Part shown: piece after piece, positions 1-16,636 of the stretch
Position numbering within the stretch: position 1 is the stretch's first letter
Layout of the letters: the number at the start of each line of letters is the position of its first letter
Assembly (NCBI GenBank): GCA_001584585.1
Contig: LSYV01000002.1
Location: forward strand, 3,353,601-3,417,600
Source of the DNA: Gonium pectorale
Lineage: Eukaryota > Chlorophyta > Chlorophyceae > Chlamydomonadales > Volvocaceae
Length of the DNA: 64,000 bases
Direction: 5' to 3'
Program-made: the position numbers and the translations under genes
Notes under the pieces: generated by a model
Told to the model about the DNA's origin: nothing
Databases searched by the model: none
The model's input: the letters and a program-made list of their open reading frames with translations, nothing else

Positions 1-1565
1 CAGCCGTCCTGCAAGAGCCCCAGGGGTTCATGGGGGAGGTACGCATGTATAGCACCCGATCACATGACTGGCATCCGGCTTGAGGGCTGAGCCCATACCA
101 TTGTAGCGGATCGACTACGCTCGAGGTGGCACACGTACAGGTGAGCAGGTATGCACTTGAATACAAGTGCATAGATCCATGCTCGCAGTACCTCTTTTAA
201 CAAAAAAGGATGGGATTTTGTGTCAAAGCACGCCCAACGCCCGCATCCTGACCGCCGCACCTGCACAGCGCTAAATATGTACTTGCCATCGTTGCTGAAC
301 GCGATGTTGCGGACTGGGGTGGCCTCCGGTGTGGTTTGGTGAACGTTCTGGAACGTTTCAACGTCCCATAAGCGCACGACCTTATCCCGCGAGGACGTCG
401 CCAGCAGATACTCTGTTGGTGAGAACTCGAGCCCTGTGATCTCGTACTTGCTCGGTGGGCAGAGGTCCGCTTGGAGCTTCCCCGCACGGATGTCCCAGAT
501 CTGGAAAAGCGGAGATAGATAGGGCGGCGAAGTGGCGGTGGAGTGGGGTATGATGAAGTAAAAACGCCCCGCAAAAGAGGATGTAGTGGCCACTGCCTGA
601 GCTGCCCGGCTCGTGCCTGGACCGGCAAATACGACCAGCCGCGTAGCCTGATAAATTAGCCTCGATGATAGATGACAAGCACACAGATGCACAACTTATC
701 GTGCTCAGGTGGTAGCGATGCCTCCGGCCGTTGCAAGTTGGCAACACTGGTCCTTGCCTGCCCGTGTACGCCGTACCTTGATGGAGCCGTCACTAGAGGC
801 GGACGCGACCCAATGGCCATCAGGCGAATACCGCACGTGTGTGACGCCAGCGCCATGCCCCTTAAAGGTCGTGATAGCGTCCTTCGAGTCCTTAAGGCTC
901 CACAGCTTGACATTTGTGTCCATGGAGCCGGACACGACCGTGGAGTCGTATGGGTGCCATGACAGGCACGTGACGTTGCTCTTGTGGCCAGATAGGCTCT
1001 TGGTGACTACAGGGAATGAAACATAAGCACGGAAAATTTTAGGGACGTACTAGGGGAGAGCCCACCGGGCGCCTACGCCGCAAAGCATGCGTGGGCTGCT
1101 GCGCACCCAACACCCAACACCCTCTTACCCCGACCGGACTGCAGCTCAAACAATTTGATACTCCCATTCGCGCCTCCAGCAGCCACCACCAGCTCATCAT
1201 TGTCGAAACATACCGACTCGACGGATGATTGGTGTCCAGTAAGGCTCTGCAAATTGGGATGAGTTACCACCGTGTGTTTTACACATGCACCCCACAGCCC
1301 AGCCGACCACCCGCACGCACACCGCACTTACGAAACTTGCGGTAGTCTTCCCGATGACCCAGACGTTGACTTTCTTGTCGTCTCCGCCAGTCACAAGCAC
1401 CCCGGATGTCTTCCTGCCTATGCGGACACACCTGATCTCCCCGCTATGGGCTGTAAATTCCACTGCAAGCAGAATGTACACCAGGCCATGTGTAGTTAGC
1501 GCATTCCGCTGGGACTAGGTTCCCAGGCACAACGCACCAAGCTTCCGATGCCGCGTGCCGCTCAT
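1..1565 (-). CDS. PF15/KATNB1: Katanin p80 WD40 subunit, 5' part (runs off the window)
   Basis: Regulatory, targeting subunit of the microtubule-severing katanin complex; the Chlamydomonas counterpart PF15 is needed for the flagellar central pair (family knowledge). Five complete exons and the first 8 bases of a sixth fit GT-AG rules and phase: 1565-1538, 1462-1332, 1246-1129, 1006-777, 500-261, 8-1. The ATG at 1565 gives MSGTRHRKLVEFTAHSGE, joining the first WD blade. Blades follow in katanin order: TGGDDKKVNVW, SLTGHQSSVESV...GSIKLFEL, SLSGHKSNVT...SMDTNVKLW, FKGHGAGVTHVRYSPDG..ASSDGSIK and IWDIRAGKL..SRDKVVRLWDVETF. The spacing and the SLTGH..VES, DTN(V/I)KLW and PVR.I.F..DG motifs are those of katanin p80 rather than a generic WD40 protein. 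The rest of the propeller and the C-terminal p60-binding domain lie outside the window. Confidence 0.9.
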
Positions 1566-1961
1566 TTCAGCTTCCGTTCAGAATTGAGATTTAAGACACT
1601 ACATGCAGTTGCATGAACGACGGCAGGTGGAGACAGGTAGAAAGAGGGCAGCAATACTGCGCACGTTCCTTTGGATTTAGCAATCAAGCAACGTGATCTG
1701 CAAGGAGAATTGTCTGCGGCATGTGTGTATGCACAAAAGAAAGTGTTTTGGAGCGGGTACGGTTATTTGGAGCATTGCCCATGCACCCTTGCCTTCGCCC
1801 GCAAGCATTGCATGAACCGTCTTTCTAGGCTCTGCCGCCTTGGATATACTGTGATCACAAGGGTTGCAGCTGCCGATAGGCCTCTGGCGGCTGCGCTCAG
1901 GCCTGTGTGCCCCGACCTCGTTTACATAGCAAACCCTTGGCGCTCGTTTGGCTCTAACAAA
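1566..1961. promoter_or_regulatory. Divergent promoter region, katanin p80 / lysyl-tRNA synthetase
   Basis: 396 bases separate the two inferred ATGs on opposite strands, so both 5' UTRs and both promoters must share this interval or extend into the genes. I see no clear TATA box and no convincing coding sequence. A 138-codon frame crosses the KRS start in another frame but has no splice or codon-bias support. Confidence 0.5.
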
Positions 1962-7355
<5,394 letters not shown>

Positions 7356-8422
7356 ATGTTGCGGGGACACTGGCACCGTTGCTGTGTGGGAATGCGAACG
7401 ACGTGCTACGATATGTGCTGTGTGGTGTTGCCCAAATGATTGCCACCGTCTCACGGCGGTGGGGGCAGGTTACTCCTGGCAGTGAGTGAAACGTCTATGC
7501 GCCTCGTACGTCGCTGGTTGGCTGACATGAAGGAGCGTAGGGAAAACAGACGGTGAAAGAACGGCGGAGCAGACTTATAGCGGTTTACTCTGGTTTGCAG
7601 GTTGCGGTTTTGATAGACCCTCGAGCTCATGGCATGATGCCTGACTTGATAATCTGTGGTGACTTGATCGGCCTTGCGTTAGGTGCAGCGTGCACGGCAG
7701 CAGGGCCTGTGCAAGACTTGAAGCTTGGCTTCAGCAGTATCCCTGAGAATCAGTTGTAGGTAGAAGTTTCCTTTCGATACTGTAAGTGTGACTGTTCTTG
7801 CACGTGAGCGCACGTTCGTGCACGTTCGTGAGCGTAGCTTGCCGTACGTAGAAGCAACCTTATGCGGACGCCAGTGTATGGGTGAGGTTGCTATTCCTAG
7901 AAAGTGCGGTTTTCCGTTCAAATTCGAACGGACTGCGTCAGATTGGCTTATTGTCATTACCTTGGGCATTGCGTTGATTGAATGGATGGTGCGCAGGGGC
8001 CGCGGAGTGCGGACGTCGTGGGTCCATGCCATGCAACGCTGCAAGGTACGGTAGTTGGTGATTATACTCTAAATATGCTGAATGCTGCGACAGCTACGGA
8101 CAGTGGCCAGTGTGAAGACAGGGGAAGGACAGTGTGAAGATGGATACGACAGGGGCCATGGTCAACAATAGCCAACAAGTCTGGATACAGTACGATGCAC
8201 AGAGATACACACGTTCGACGCCATGTCCAAGATCCGTTACTGCGGTCCATTTCCTCCTCCGAAACCAGTTCTTGAGACTTGAGCCCAGAGAAACAGAAAG
8301 GCAATAGCGAGGCGTGGCGCTTCTGGGGACAGTTTCCAGGATCGCTCCAGGAGGGCGTCAAAACACGCTCGGCGTGTGTTTGTGTGAAGCTTCACATGCT
8401 TTAGGTCGGCACGAACAACAGG
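7356..8422 (+). other. Intergenic: KRS 3' UTR and CDF promoter
   Basis: I find no convincing gene. Frames of 60-90 codons here lack third-position G/C bias and domain similarity. Short internal repeats are present: CACGTTCGTG twice near 7811-7832, and a near-duplicate of AGTGTGAAGA near 8109-8140. Confidence 0.5.
7781..7785 (+). terminator. Candidate TGTAA polyadenylation signal for KRS
   Basis: TGTAA, the usual volvocine poly(A) signal, lies about 426 bases after the KRS stop. It is the first clear one noticed downstream. Confidence 0.45.
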
Positions 8423-11400
8423 ATGGCCCAGCTTGCTCGCGAAGTTGTTCTCGGACATACGGCTGGACTTACAGACCCGCATGACTTCACCAGCATTGGC
8501 CCAACAACCAGGCAAGGGACCCTTAGCCGTTTAAGTGTCGTGAGCTTCGAAGGGACCGACGTCGAGGCAGCAGAGTCGTTGCTCCCTACAAGAGTTCCTC
8601 CCGAGCAAGCCGACAAGTTCTCGCGTCGCGTGCGCGTGGGCATCAATGTCTCCTGGGCAGTTAACGTCCTGCTTCTGGTCAGCAAGGCCGCAGCTTTCGT
8701 GCTGTCGGGGTCGTACGCCGTGCTTGCCAGCGGAGTGGACTCCCTGGTGGACCTACTGAGTCAGGCCGTGCTGGCGGTCGCAGAGTACCAGGCGCGCACG
8801 TGAGTAGCGCCCGTGCGCTGCATCCGCCTCGCACACTTGAGTGACTCTGCCGAACCCCTGGTCCGTCGCCTCGGCCGGCCTCAAGCGCCTGGAGCTTATT
8901 CGTGCCCCCGATGCCTCGGACCGCCGCAGCTGGGACCAGAGGTTCCCCATCGGTCGCACCCGCATGGCCGAGCTGTCGGTGCTGGCGTGCGCCGCCATCA
9001 TGTTCGTCAGCTCAGCTTTGGTCGTGCGGGAATCAGCCGGCGCGCTATGGGACGGCTTCCACGGTGTGTCGAACACGATTCCGGGTCCTTTACACACGCC
9101 TTGATGCTTCGCTGCAGAATAACAACATGAGTAAGGGGTGCAGCTGGATCGGGTTCCGGGGCAGCAAAAGCTGGAGCTCCAGGATTGACTGTTAGTTGAG
9201 ACCGCTGGGCTAGAAACCCCGAACGAATTGTCGCTCTGCCTGAGCATTCACACCGAAATGACCCCTTTGTGCCTCTGTTCGCCATGTAGGGCGGGTGCCG
9301 GACCTGTATGTTGACGTGGCGCTATTTGTCGTACTGGGAATCGCTACAGCCCTCAAGCTAGCATTGTACGTGTACTGCTCCGCGCTGCGAAAGAACCCCA
9401 TCATGGTAAGGTTCAGGAAGCGTGGGTCTGCGCGGGGGTGTGCACAGGCACAGAGAGCTTGACATATGTTTGCGAGCAGCTAGCAGCCGACAGGCGCAGC
9501 TCATGTTGATTGGGGTTACTGAGTGGCAATAAACACTTGCTTGCACGTGCGGACGCAGCTACTTCAGCTTGCATCAATCGGCCAGAGTGCTTGCGCCGCT
9601 GTTCATGGACGAGGGCGCTCAGGCGCTTCACAGCGTGCCATGCAGCTTACGAATCCCATGGCGGACCCCATGCTTCAGGTGGCTCTGTCCGAAGACCACC
9701 TGAACGACGTGATGAGCAACGTGGCGGCGGTGGCGGGGGCTGCGGTGGCCGGCAGGCTGCCCAGCTACTGGTGGATCGACCCTGCAGTGGCGCTGCTGTT
9801 TACGTTGCTCATCATCCGCAACTGGGTCGCTATCTGCTGGGAGCAGGTGGGTAGGTGCGGCCGGGCGGGTCGACCAGCACGGGCGGGCGGCGGAGAGGCA
9901 TTGAACGACGGAACCCTCCACGGGGTGGGCGCTTGGACAGGGAATACGGGTACAAGCATGGCGATGGTGTCAATTGTTGACCGCAGCTGGCAACCTGTGG
10001 ATGCTGGTGGCGGGCCGTAGGGCGGCAGTCATGCGGATTAGGCTTTCGGAAGGAGGCTTGCTGGCCGGTGGTCTGCGAGCGGTCGTGGGGGACCCAAACG
10101 GGTTTCGGTTGGGGACCGCACGGCCACAGCCCGGCAGGTGGGCGCGTCAGGTCCGCCGGCAGAATCCGTGGCTGCGCATGCGTTCAGCTGCTGTACCTCA
10201 CTGCCGAGCCTCTCCAACTGCCCCATTGGTGCCTGGCCGGTGCCTGGCCTGAAGATGCCTGGCCGGTGCCTGGCCTGAAGAGATGTGCGAACGCACGGTT
10301 ACCGGCAGGGCCAGAAGATGATTGGTCTGGAGGCCCCCGACGACCTGATCGAGGAAGTGACAACTGTAACCGCTGGGCATCATCCGTTGATGCAGGCAAG
10401 GAATGGGCGTCGGTCCTAGCAGGGGCACTCACTCGGGGTAGCCAAGTGCGGTAGCCGGGTTTTCTTGGGCGGGAGGCGACCACGCCCGGCGGGGCCTGCG
10501 GCCTGCGCCCGCCTCAATGTTTGGGCGCTGCTGAAGCAGTGCGGCCCTCATTTGACGACACCATATGGGCAGCCGTGCGCCCCCGAAAGGCAAAGACACC
10601 GCACTCTCCGCAGCAAGCTGACGCCACACTGGCTCCTTGCGGTCTCGCCTACTCGGTCCTCCGGTGCACGTGGCGCGCAGCTTGACCGCGTCACGGCCTA
10701 TCACCACGGCTCGCACATGGTGGTGGAGGTGGAGGTGCTGCTGCCGGAGCTGATGACGGTGCGCGACTCCCACGACATCGCCCTGGAGCTGCAGCACAAG
10801 GTGCGGCGGCGCGTGCGGCCGCTGGTCACGGCGGTGTTGGTTCTGGCCTGGGGCTCTGTACGACCCTGGGCGATGGGTTTGACCGATCCTTGGCTGCCGT
10901 CTATGGTGCTGCCCTACCATGCTAAACGCACTCTACGGTTCGCTCCGTCCAGCCTTTGCCACCATCTAGATACGGCGTACATGACATAGCAGTTTCGGAT
11001 GTGCTCGGGTTACGCGGATGCGCTATCTGCTGCCTGAGCTACATGTCCTGCCGCACGAGACTGACTCATACGCGCACCCGTGTTGGCCTGGATCGACAGA
11101 TTGAGGCGATCGACAGCGTAGAGCGGGCCTTTGTACACGTGGACTATGAGAAGCGGTCGCTGGAGGAGCACAAGGTAGGGCGCCGTTTGTATCACCGGGT
11201 GACTCGCATGCACGTTCATGCCAGGCTCCGTTGCATCCCTTCCTGTGCGTGACCGCACACTGGGCCAGTTTGTTTAAGACAGCCCCCCACCCCCAGCACG
11301 ACCCTGGTACTCACCAGCATCCCGCCCGGCCCGGCGCAGCCATGCCGCTACGCACAATTCTCCATCTCGTGCAACCCCTCCCTGCGCTTTGCCATCCTGT

Positions 11401-11807
11401 CCCGCCTTGACAACCAGGTGGAGCGGAACCTCAAGCTTGGGGAGCGCGATGTGATGAAGCCCCTGCCCGGCATCAGCCTGCCACTGCCGGGCGCCCGCGT
11501 AGGGTCCCATGGCGGCGGCCTCAGCCCCTCCTCGGCCTCGCCTGCACCCCAACACTGCTATCGCAACAGCGGGACAGACTGCTCTTCACCGGCCAACCAC
11601 TCCACCGACACAATCAACAGTAGCGCTGCCTCTGCAGCCTACGGCGAGGTGCTGCAGGCAGCAGCGTCGTCCGGCGTGGAGAGGTCGCGAAACAGCGGAT
11701 CGGCGTCGGGGTCCGGTGGGGGCGCGGGTGCAGGTGCCGTTGCGGCGTGTGCAGGTGAGGTTGTGGGCGAGGCTGCGGGCGATGGGGCGGGGGAGCGGCA
11801 GCGGTGA
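8423..11807 (+). CDS. MTP: Cation diffusion facilitator, Mn-CDF (MTP8-11-like) transporter
   Basis: Membrane antiporter probably exporting Mn2+ or a related metal to the vacuole, Golgi or outside. Exons 8423-8799, 8930-9063, 9290-9405, 9679-9850, 9987-10006 (20 bases, uncertain), 10309-10356, 10681-10800, 11100-11174 and 11340-11807 join in phase to about 509 residues. TM2 has VDSLVDLLSQ and TM5 has EDHLNDVMSN, so both metal-site positions read DxxxD, the Mn-CDF signature. FPIGRTRM precedes TM3, and YWWIDPAVALLFTLLI is TM6. The cytoplasmic domain has GSHMVVEVEVLLP and VERAFVHVDYE. The roughly 155-residue tail after EEHK, Ser/Gly/Ala-rich, is less certain: an acceptor at 11296 instead would end the protein at 11410. 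Third-position bias favours the long tail. Confidence 0.88.
10230..10281 (+). repeat. Perfect 26-bp tandem duplication in a CDF intron
   Basis: Two adjacent identical 26-base units (10230-10255 and 10256-10281), each built from TGCCTGGCCGG and TGCCTGGCCTGAAGA. They lie just upstream of exon 6. Confidence 0.85.
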
Positions 11808-12714
11808 CGGCGCGGCGGCGGGGATGTACGCGAGCGGGCGGGCAGGGAGGCCAGCGGGGAGGGAGGCGTTTGGGCGGCGGGCGTCTTTGCGGTGAGGCGT
11901 GCACAACCGGCTGGACCAGGAGGCGACGCGTTCAAGCAGCTAGAGCGCTGGGCACCGGCACCCGTTTGCCACGAGCAGTGCCGCAGCTGGTTGCCGCACA
12001 ATGCCGTGGTTGAACTAAATGTGGTACTAATTATCCTGCTGGGACCTCGTATTGATTGATTGATCTGGCGTGTGTGTCCGTTCGTGTGTTAGTTCGTGGC
12101 CCTTGAGCCCTTTGGACAATGCGGTGTCATTCCATACGCCGATGAGCGCCAATGCGTATAGACAGTTCGGTCGCGGGCTATTGCACAAATCTGGAACGCG
12201 ACGTCGCACGTACGTATGACGTCAGCATCCCATGTACCGGTTAACCGGTAGCAAGGTGCAGTTGCCTTATTTATTCCAACCACACTTTAGCTATAACGCC
12301 CCGGAACAGATGCTGCAATGGGCATGTTGGGGGATAGGGGGGATGAAGTACCTGAAAGTAGATGTCAATACTTGCTCTTGTCGACGGTGTCACCACATTC
12401 CACGTGTCGAGTACATTAAGAGCTCATTTTTACTTGCTGAACTGATGTGTGCTGCCATGGTATCATGGGGTATCCGTTCTTTCCCGTTCGTTTACGGCTG
12501 GTTGTGCCCTCGCACTACTGAAACGGCAACTCCGTGCCTGGCGAGTTTCAAGGCCATACGGAGATACGGTCCATACCGTAGCAGTCATGGGCACTGTGCG
12601 GAAACATGCCACCATAGGTCCGAGGGGTCCAGGCAGTGGCGGGCAAACGAGCGGTCAGAGCGGTCTGCAGACGATAGCGCATCAGTCGTGAGCCGTGTTT
12701 TCGCTGGCTGCAGG
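11808..12714 (+). other. Intergenic: CDF 3' end and kinase A upstream region
   Basis: A frame is open from 12232 into the first kinase-A exon, but the part before 12715 lacks codon bias and any ankyrin pattern, so I treat it as 5' UTR or promoter. No RNA gene or other coding signal was seen. Confidence 0.45.
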
Positions 12715-15700
12715 ATGTCAGACATGGCTTACCAAACCGAACAGTGTGCCCTCGTTCGGCGTGATCCTATCTGCCCGCCAGAGCCCTGCAAGTACGCAAG
12801 CAGTACGGCGTACGGGACCGTTGTTGTGTCGCAAACCATGTGGGAACTGGCTCTTGATTGTAAGCCAAAACCAAGGACTCGCACGGATGCCGCGAAGAAA
12901 GGGATGTTGAAATCGCAGACGCCCGACTTTCTTGCATTCTTAATAGATATTTGTAGCTCGCCAGGGAGAACTGACACGCGTCAAATTCTCACAACCTACC
13001 TGGCACAGCGTGACATCGACGTGTCGGAGCTGGACGAAGTAGACGATGACGGGCTTTCGGCACTGCATCACGCAGCGAGGGCCGGCAACACAAGTGCTTC
13101 AGCATTCCTGCTCACGCATGCTGCGTCAAAAGCTGGCGGGGTATGCTTCTTCGGAGGACCTAACTGCTCTAGCTACTTTCTACANNNNNNNNNNNNNNNN
13201 NNNNNNNNNNNNNNNNNNNNNNNNNNNNNNNNNNNNNNNNNNNNNNNNNNNNNNNNNNNNNNNNNNNNNNNNNNNNNNNNNNNNNNNNNNNNNNNNNNNN
13301 NNNNNNNNNNNNNNNNNNNNNNNNNNNNNNNNNNNNNNNNNNNNNNNNNNNNNNNNNNNNNNNNNNNNNNNNNNNNNNNNNNNNNNNNNNNNNNNNNNNN
13401 NNNNNNNNNNNNNNNNNNNNNNNNNNNNNNNNNNNNNNNNNNNNNNNNNNNNNNNNNNNNNNNNNNNNNNNNNNNNNNNNNNNNNNNNNNNNNNNNNNNN
13501 NNNNNNNNNNNTCCCAGCCGCTGGGGTACAGCAGCAAGGATCCTTACCCGCTCACTCTACCCCCCATCCCATCCCCGTCCCCTCAGTCGGAGTGGCAGCT
13601 GCGTCTGGTGTCTGCACCATCGCCGCTCCAGCACGGTGCCACGCCCCTCCATCTGGGTGAGCGCCTGGCCACTGTTCCCCTCGCGCGGACTCACTGGCCG
13701 CCCAGACTACTCACCTTCCACTCGGACTTCTTGCCATCGAAGGAGAAACCGTACCATAGCTGCCCTTCCCAACAGCCCCCACCCTCCTGCCGCTGCCCCA
13801 TGCACGCATGCCCGCAGCGGCCGCGCACAGCGCCGGCGTCCTCGAGATCCTTCTCCAGCTTACGGGCGCACTACACGGCGGCGTGGGCGCGAATGCGACC
13901 CCGGGGCATGCCCCCAGGCCCCACTTCCGTCCCTCCTCGCCCGCATCGCTCCTGGGCCTGCTGGATGATCGGGGCCAGACGCTGCTGCACTACGCCGCCC
14001 GCGCCGACAATGCCGCCTCGTTGGCGCTGCTACTGCCCCGTTTTACAACGCAGGTGGTCGGCGGAGTCAATCCCCGCGATAACACGGGCTTGACGCCGCT
14101 GTGCTGCGCCGCCGCCGTCGGCGCGGAGCGCGCTGCACGCGCGCTGCTGGCTGCCGGGGCGCGGCTGGAGCCGTCACCGCCCAGCGGCTGGAGCCCGCTA
14201 CACCACGCCGCGATGGGCGACCATGCCGGGATGCTGGAGCTACTGCTTCGCACCGCGGCGGGCCGCACCCAGCAGGGCGGGGATGCCGGCGTGGGCGTGG
14301 ACGTGGGCGCGGGCGTGGGCGCGGGCGCGAGGGGCGGCGGTGGTGGTGGTAGTGGTGGTGAGGTGGACGCGGCGGATGCGGACCTGCTCACGCCGCTGCA
14401 CGTAGCGGCCAAGTACGGCTCGCAGGGAGCGGCGGAGGCGCTGCTGCGGCTGGGCGCGTCGCCCTGGCTGCGGGACGTCAAGGGCTACACACCGCTGCAC
14501 ACGTGAGCTCGGCCGGAGGGGCGCCGCGCGGAGGGACAAAGGACACACAGGGAATGGAAGAGGAGCGATTACCGATTCGAGGTTGGGCACGGGAGGTCAG
14601 CGACTTTACCCTCTGCTCGAAAGGCCTGTTGTTCACCGAGGGGTGTGTCATTATTGCCGGCTGTGAATAGTTTCATGGCCGCTGTGCGTTTGTCGCCCCA
14701 GAGCGGCCGAGTGCGGCCAGGCCGGCATCATTGGCCAGCTGGCGGAGGCGATGGAGCGGCGGAAGCGCCGCAGAGGCGGCCATGACGCCGACGTGGACGC
14801 TGGCGGCGCAGCAACGGATGACATCGACGCAGCGGCGGCAGAGCGCGCCATGTACGACGAGGCCGGCTGGACGCCGATGCACCTGGCCGCGACGGCCGAC
14901 TCGCCGGCGGCGCTGCGCGCCCTGGCGGCGGCCGGCCACGACGTCAACCGGCGTGCCGCGCGCCGGCGGTCGGCGCCGCGGGGCTGCGGCAGCTGGACGC
15001 CGTTGCACTGTGCCGTGGCGGCCGGCGCGGCGTCGGCGGCTGAGGCACTTCTGTGGGAGCTGGGGGCGGATCCACGGGTCGCGAGTGACGCCGGCGTTAC
15101 GCCCCACGGCCTGCTGGCGGCGCTGGCGGGCTGCCGCGAGGCGCCGGCGGCGATGATGGCCCGTGGCGGCGGAGGCGCGGGCGCGGCCTTCGCGCCCTTA
15201 CGCGAGTCGTCCGTCGCGCGGCTGCGCGCGGCGTTTGCGCGTGTGCTGCATACAATCGAGTACGGCCAGCCAAGCCTTCTGGGGGCGCCCTTGCCGCGCG
15301 CCGCTGGCGCGCAGCTGGGCGCTTCGGACGCAGTGCGGCCTCAAGCTGGAAGCCGGTATCCTGCGATACCGGAGGCCACCGCGGAGAGGGCCAGGGGGGC
15401 ACGGGCGCTGTCGGCTGCGCTTCAGGTGGCGGCTGCCCCACCGGCGCCGGAGCTTCGCCGCCCGGCCGGGGCCGCGATGCGGCAGCGGTCGGCTGCTCCT
15501 TTTGACCTAGGTGAGACGGGACGATATGCAGGTTGCAGGACCGGCGCCAGGCTCCGCCAACAGACAAACCGTCCAGAAGGCATAGATCGCGATCTCTGCC
15601 ACCATGCCGACCATGCTACATGCGTACGGCACGCGTGCAATTATACGTCTGACAGACGTGCCTCTCAGCATTGTTTACGGGCATACCTGGCGCGTCCCAT

Positions 15701-16604
15701 TGCACTCTCTGGACCGAGGCGCCCATCCAAGGCGTCTTCCGCACAGCAGTCCCGTCGCCTGCAGCCTGACAGACCTGCCTTGCTTGCTTGTCCGCCGCCA
15801 CTTGGTGCACAGCACTGCAGGCAGATGAGGAATCCGTGGACGATGCAGATGACTTGACCGCGGACGATGCAGATAAGGAGGCCGCCTCAGCCGCCTCCGT
15901 GGCACTCTCCGCGCGTGGGATGCAAAGTGCGACCAGGAGGCCCGCTCAGCAGTTGGAGGAGCTGGCCGCACGGTCCGGCGCCCGCCCAGCAGCCGGACGC
16001 CGGCCGCTCACGATGGCGCCCTCACCAGAACGCCACAGGCCTGTGCGCGGCGCGCTGCCCGGGGCTGCACTCGCGGCACCACCCGGCCATGCAACCGGTG
16101 CTGCGGCCGAAGAGGCGCCCGCGCCGACGGGCGGTGTGCGCTGGGCACGGAGGGCGGCTTTCAAGGAGGCACGGGCGGCAGTTGCAAGTCCGTACGACGA
16201 GGCGGTGTCCAGAGAGGCTGCGACAGCCGATGAGAGGGGAGCCGCGCCCGCGGTGGCCGCGTGCGAAACCGCGGTGACCGACAATGCTGCGGCGCCTGCG
16301 GCCATGTTGGCCGCTGCAGCGTTGCACAGTCGGCTGAGCGCCGCGCCGCCGCCACCGCTTGCGCCTTTCCCAGCGGAGTTAACGGCAGGGCCGCCGCCGG
16401 CCAGCGCGCCTCCGGCGCCTATGCTGCCGCCGCCCCCCCAGGCACCGGCGCAGATGCGGGCAGCGGGGGCTGCGCGCCGGGGCATCACGGGCCAGTTCCA
16501 GGCCCTCACATCACCGTGGGCGGCTGCGGCATCGCCTTTCCTTGCTTCCATGGCAGCGGCAGCGCCTCCAATGGCAGAGCCAATTCACTACGCCGAGCTG
16601 GGAT

Positions 16605-16636
<32 letters not shown>

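Noticed and set aside
7788..8054. Small plus-strand ORF with a hydrophobic segment (LIVITLGIALIEWMV)
   Set aside because: No codon bias, no homology recognised, and it lies where the KRS 3' UTR and CDF promoter are expected.
12232..13968. 578-codon plus-strand frame spanning the N gap
   Set aside because: The N run has no stop codons by construction. The in-phase splice model places the gap in an intron, and sequence after the gap in this frame does not match ankyrin.
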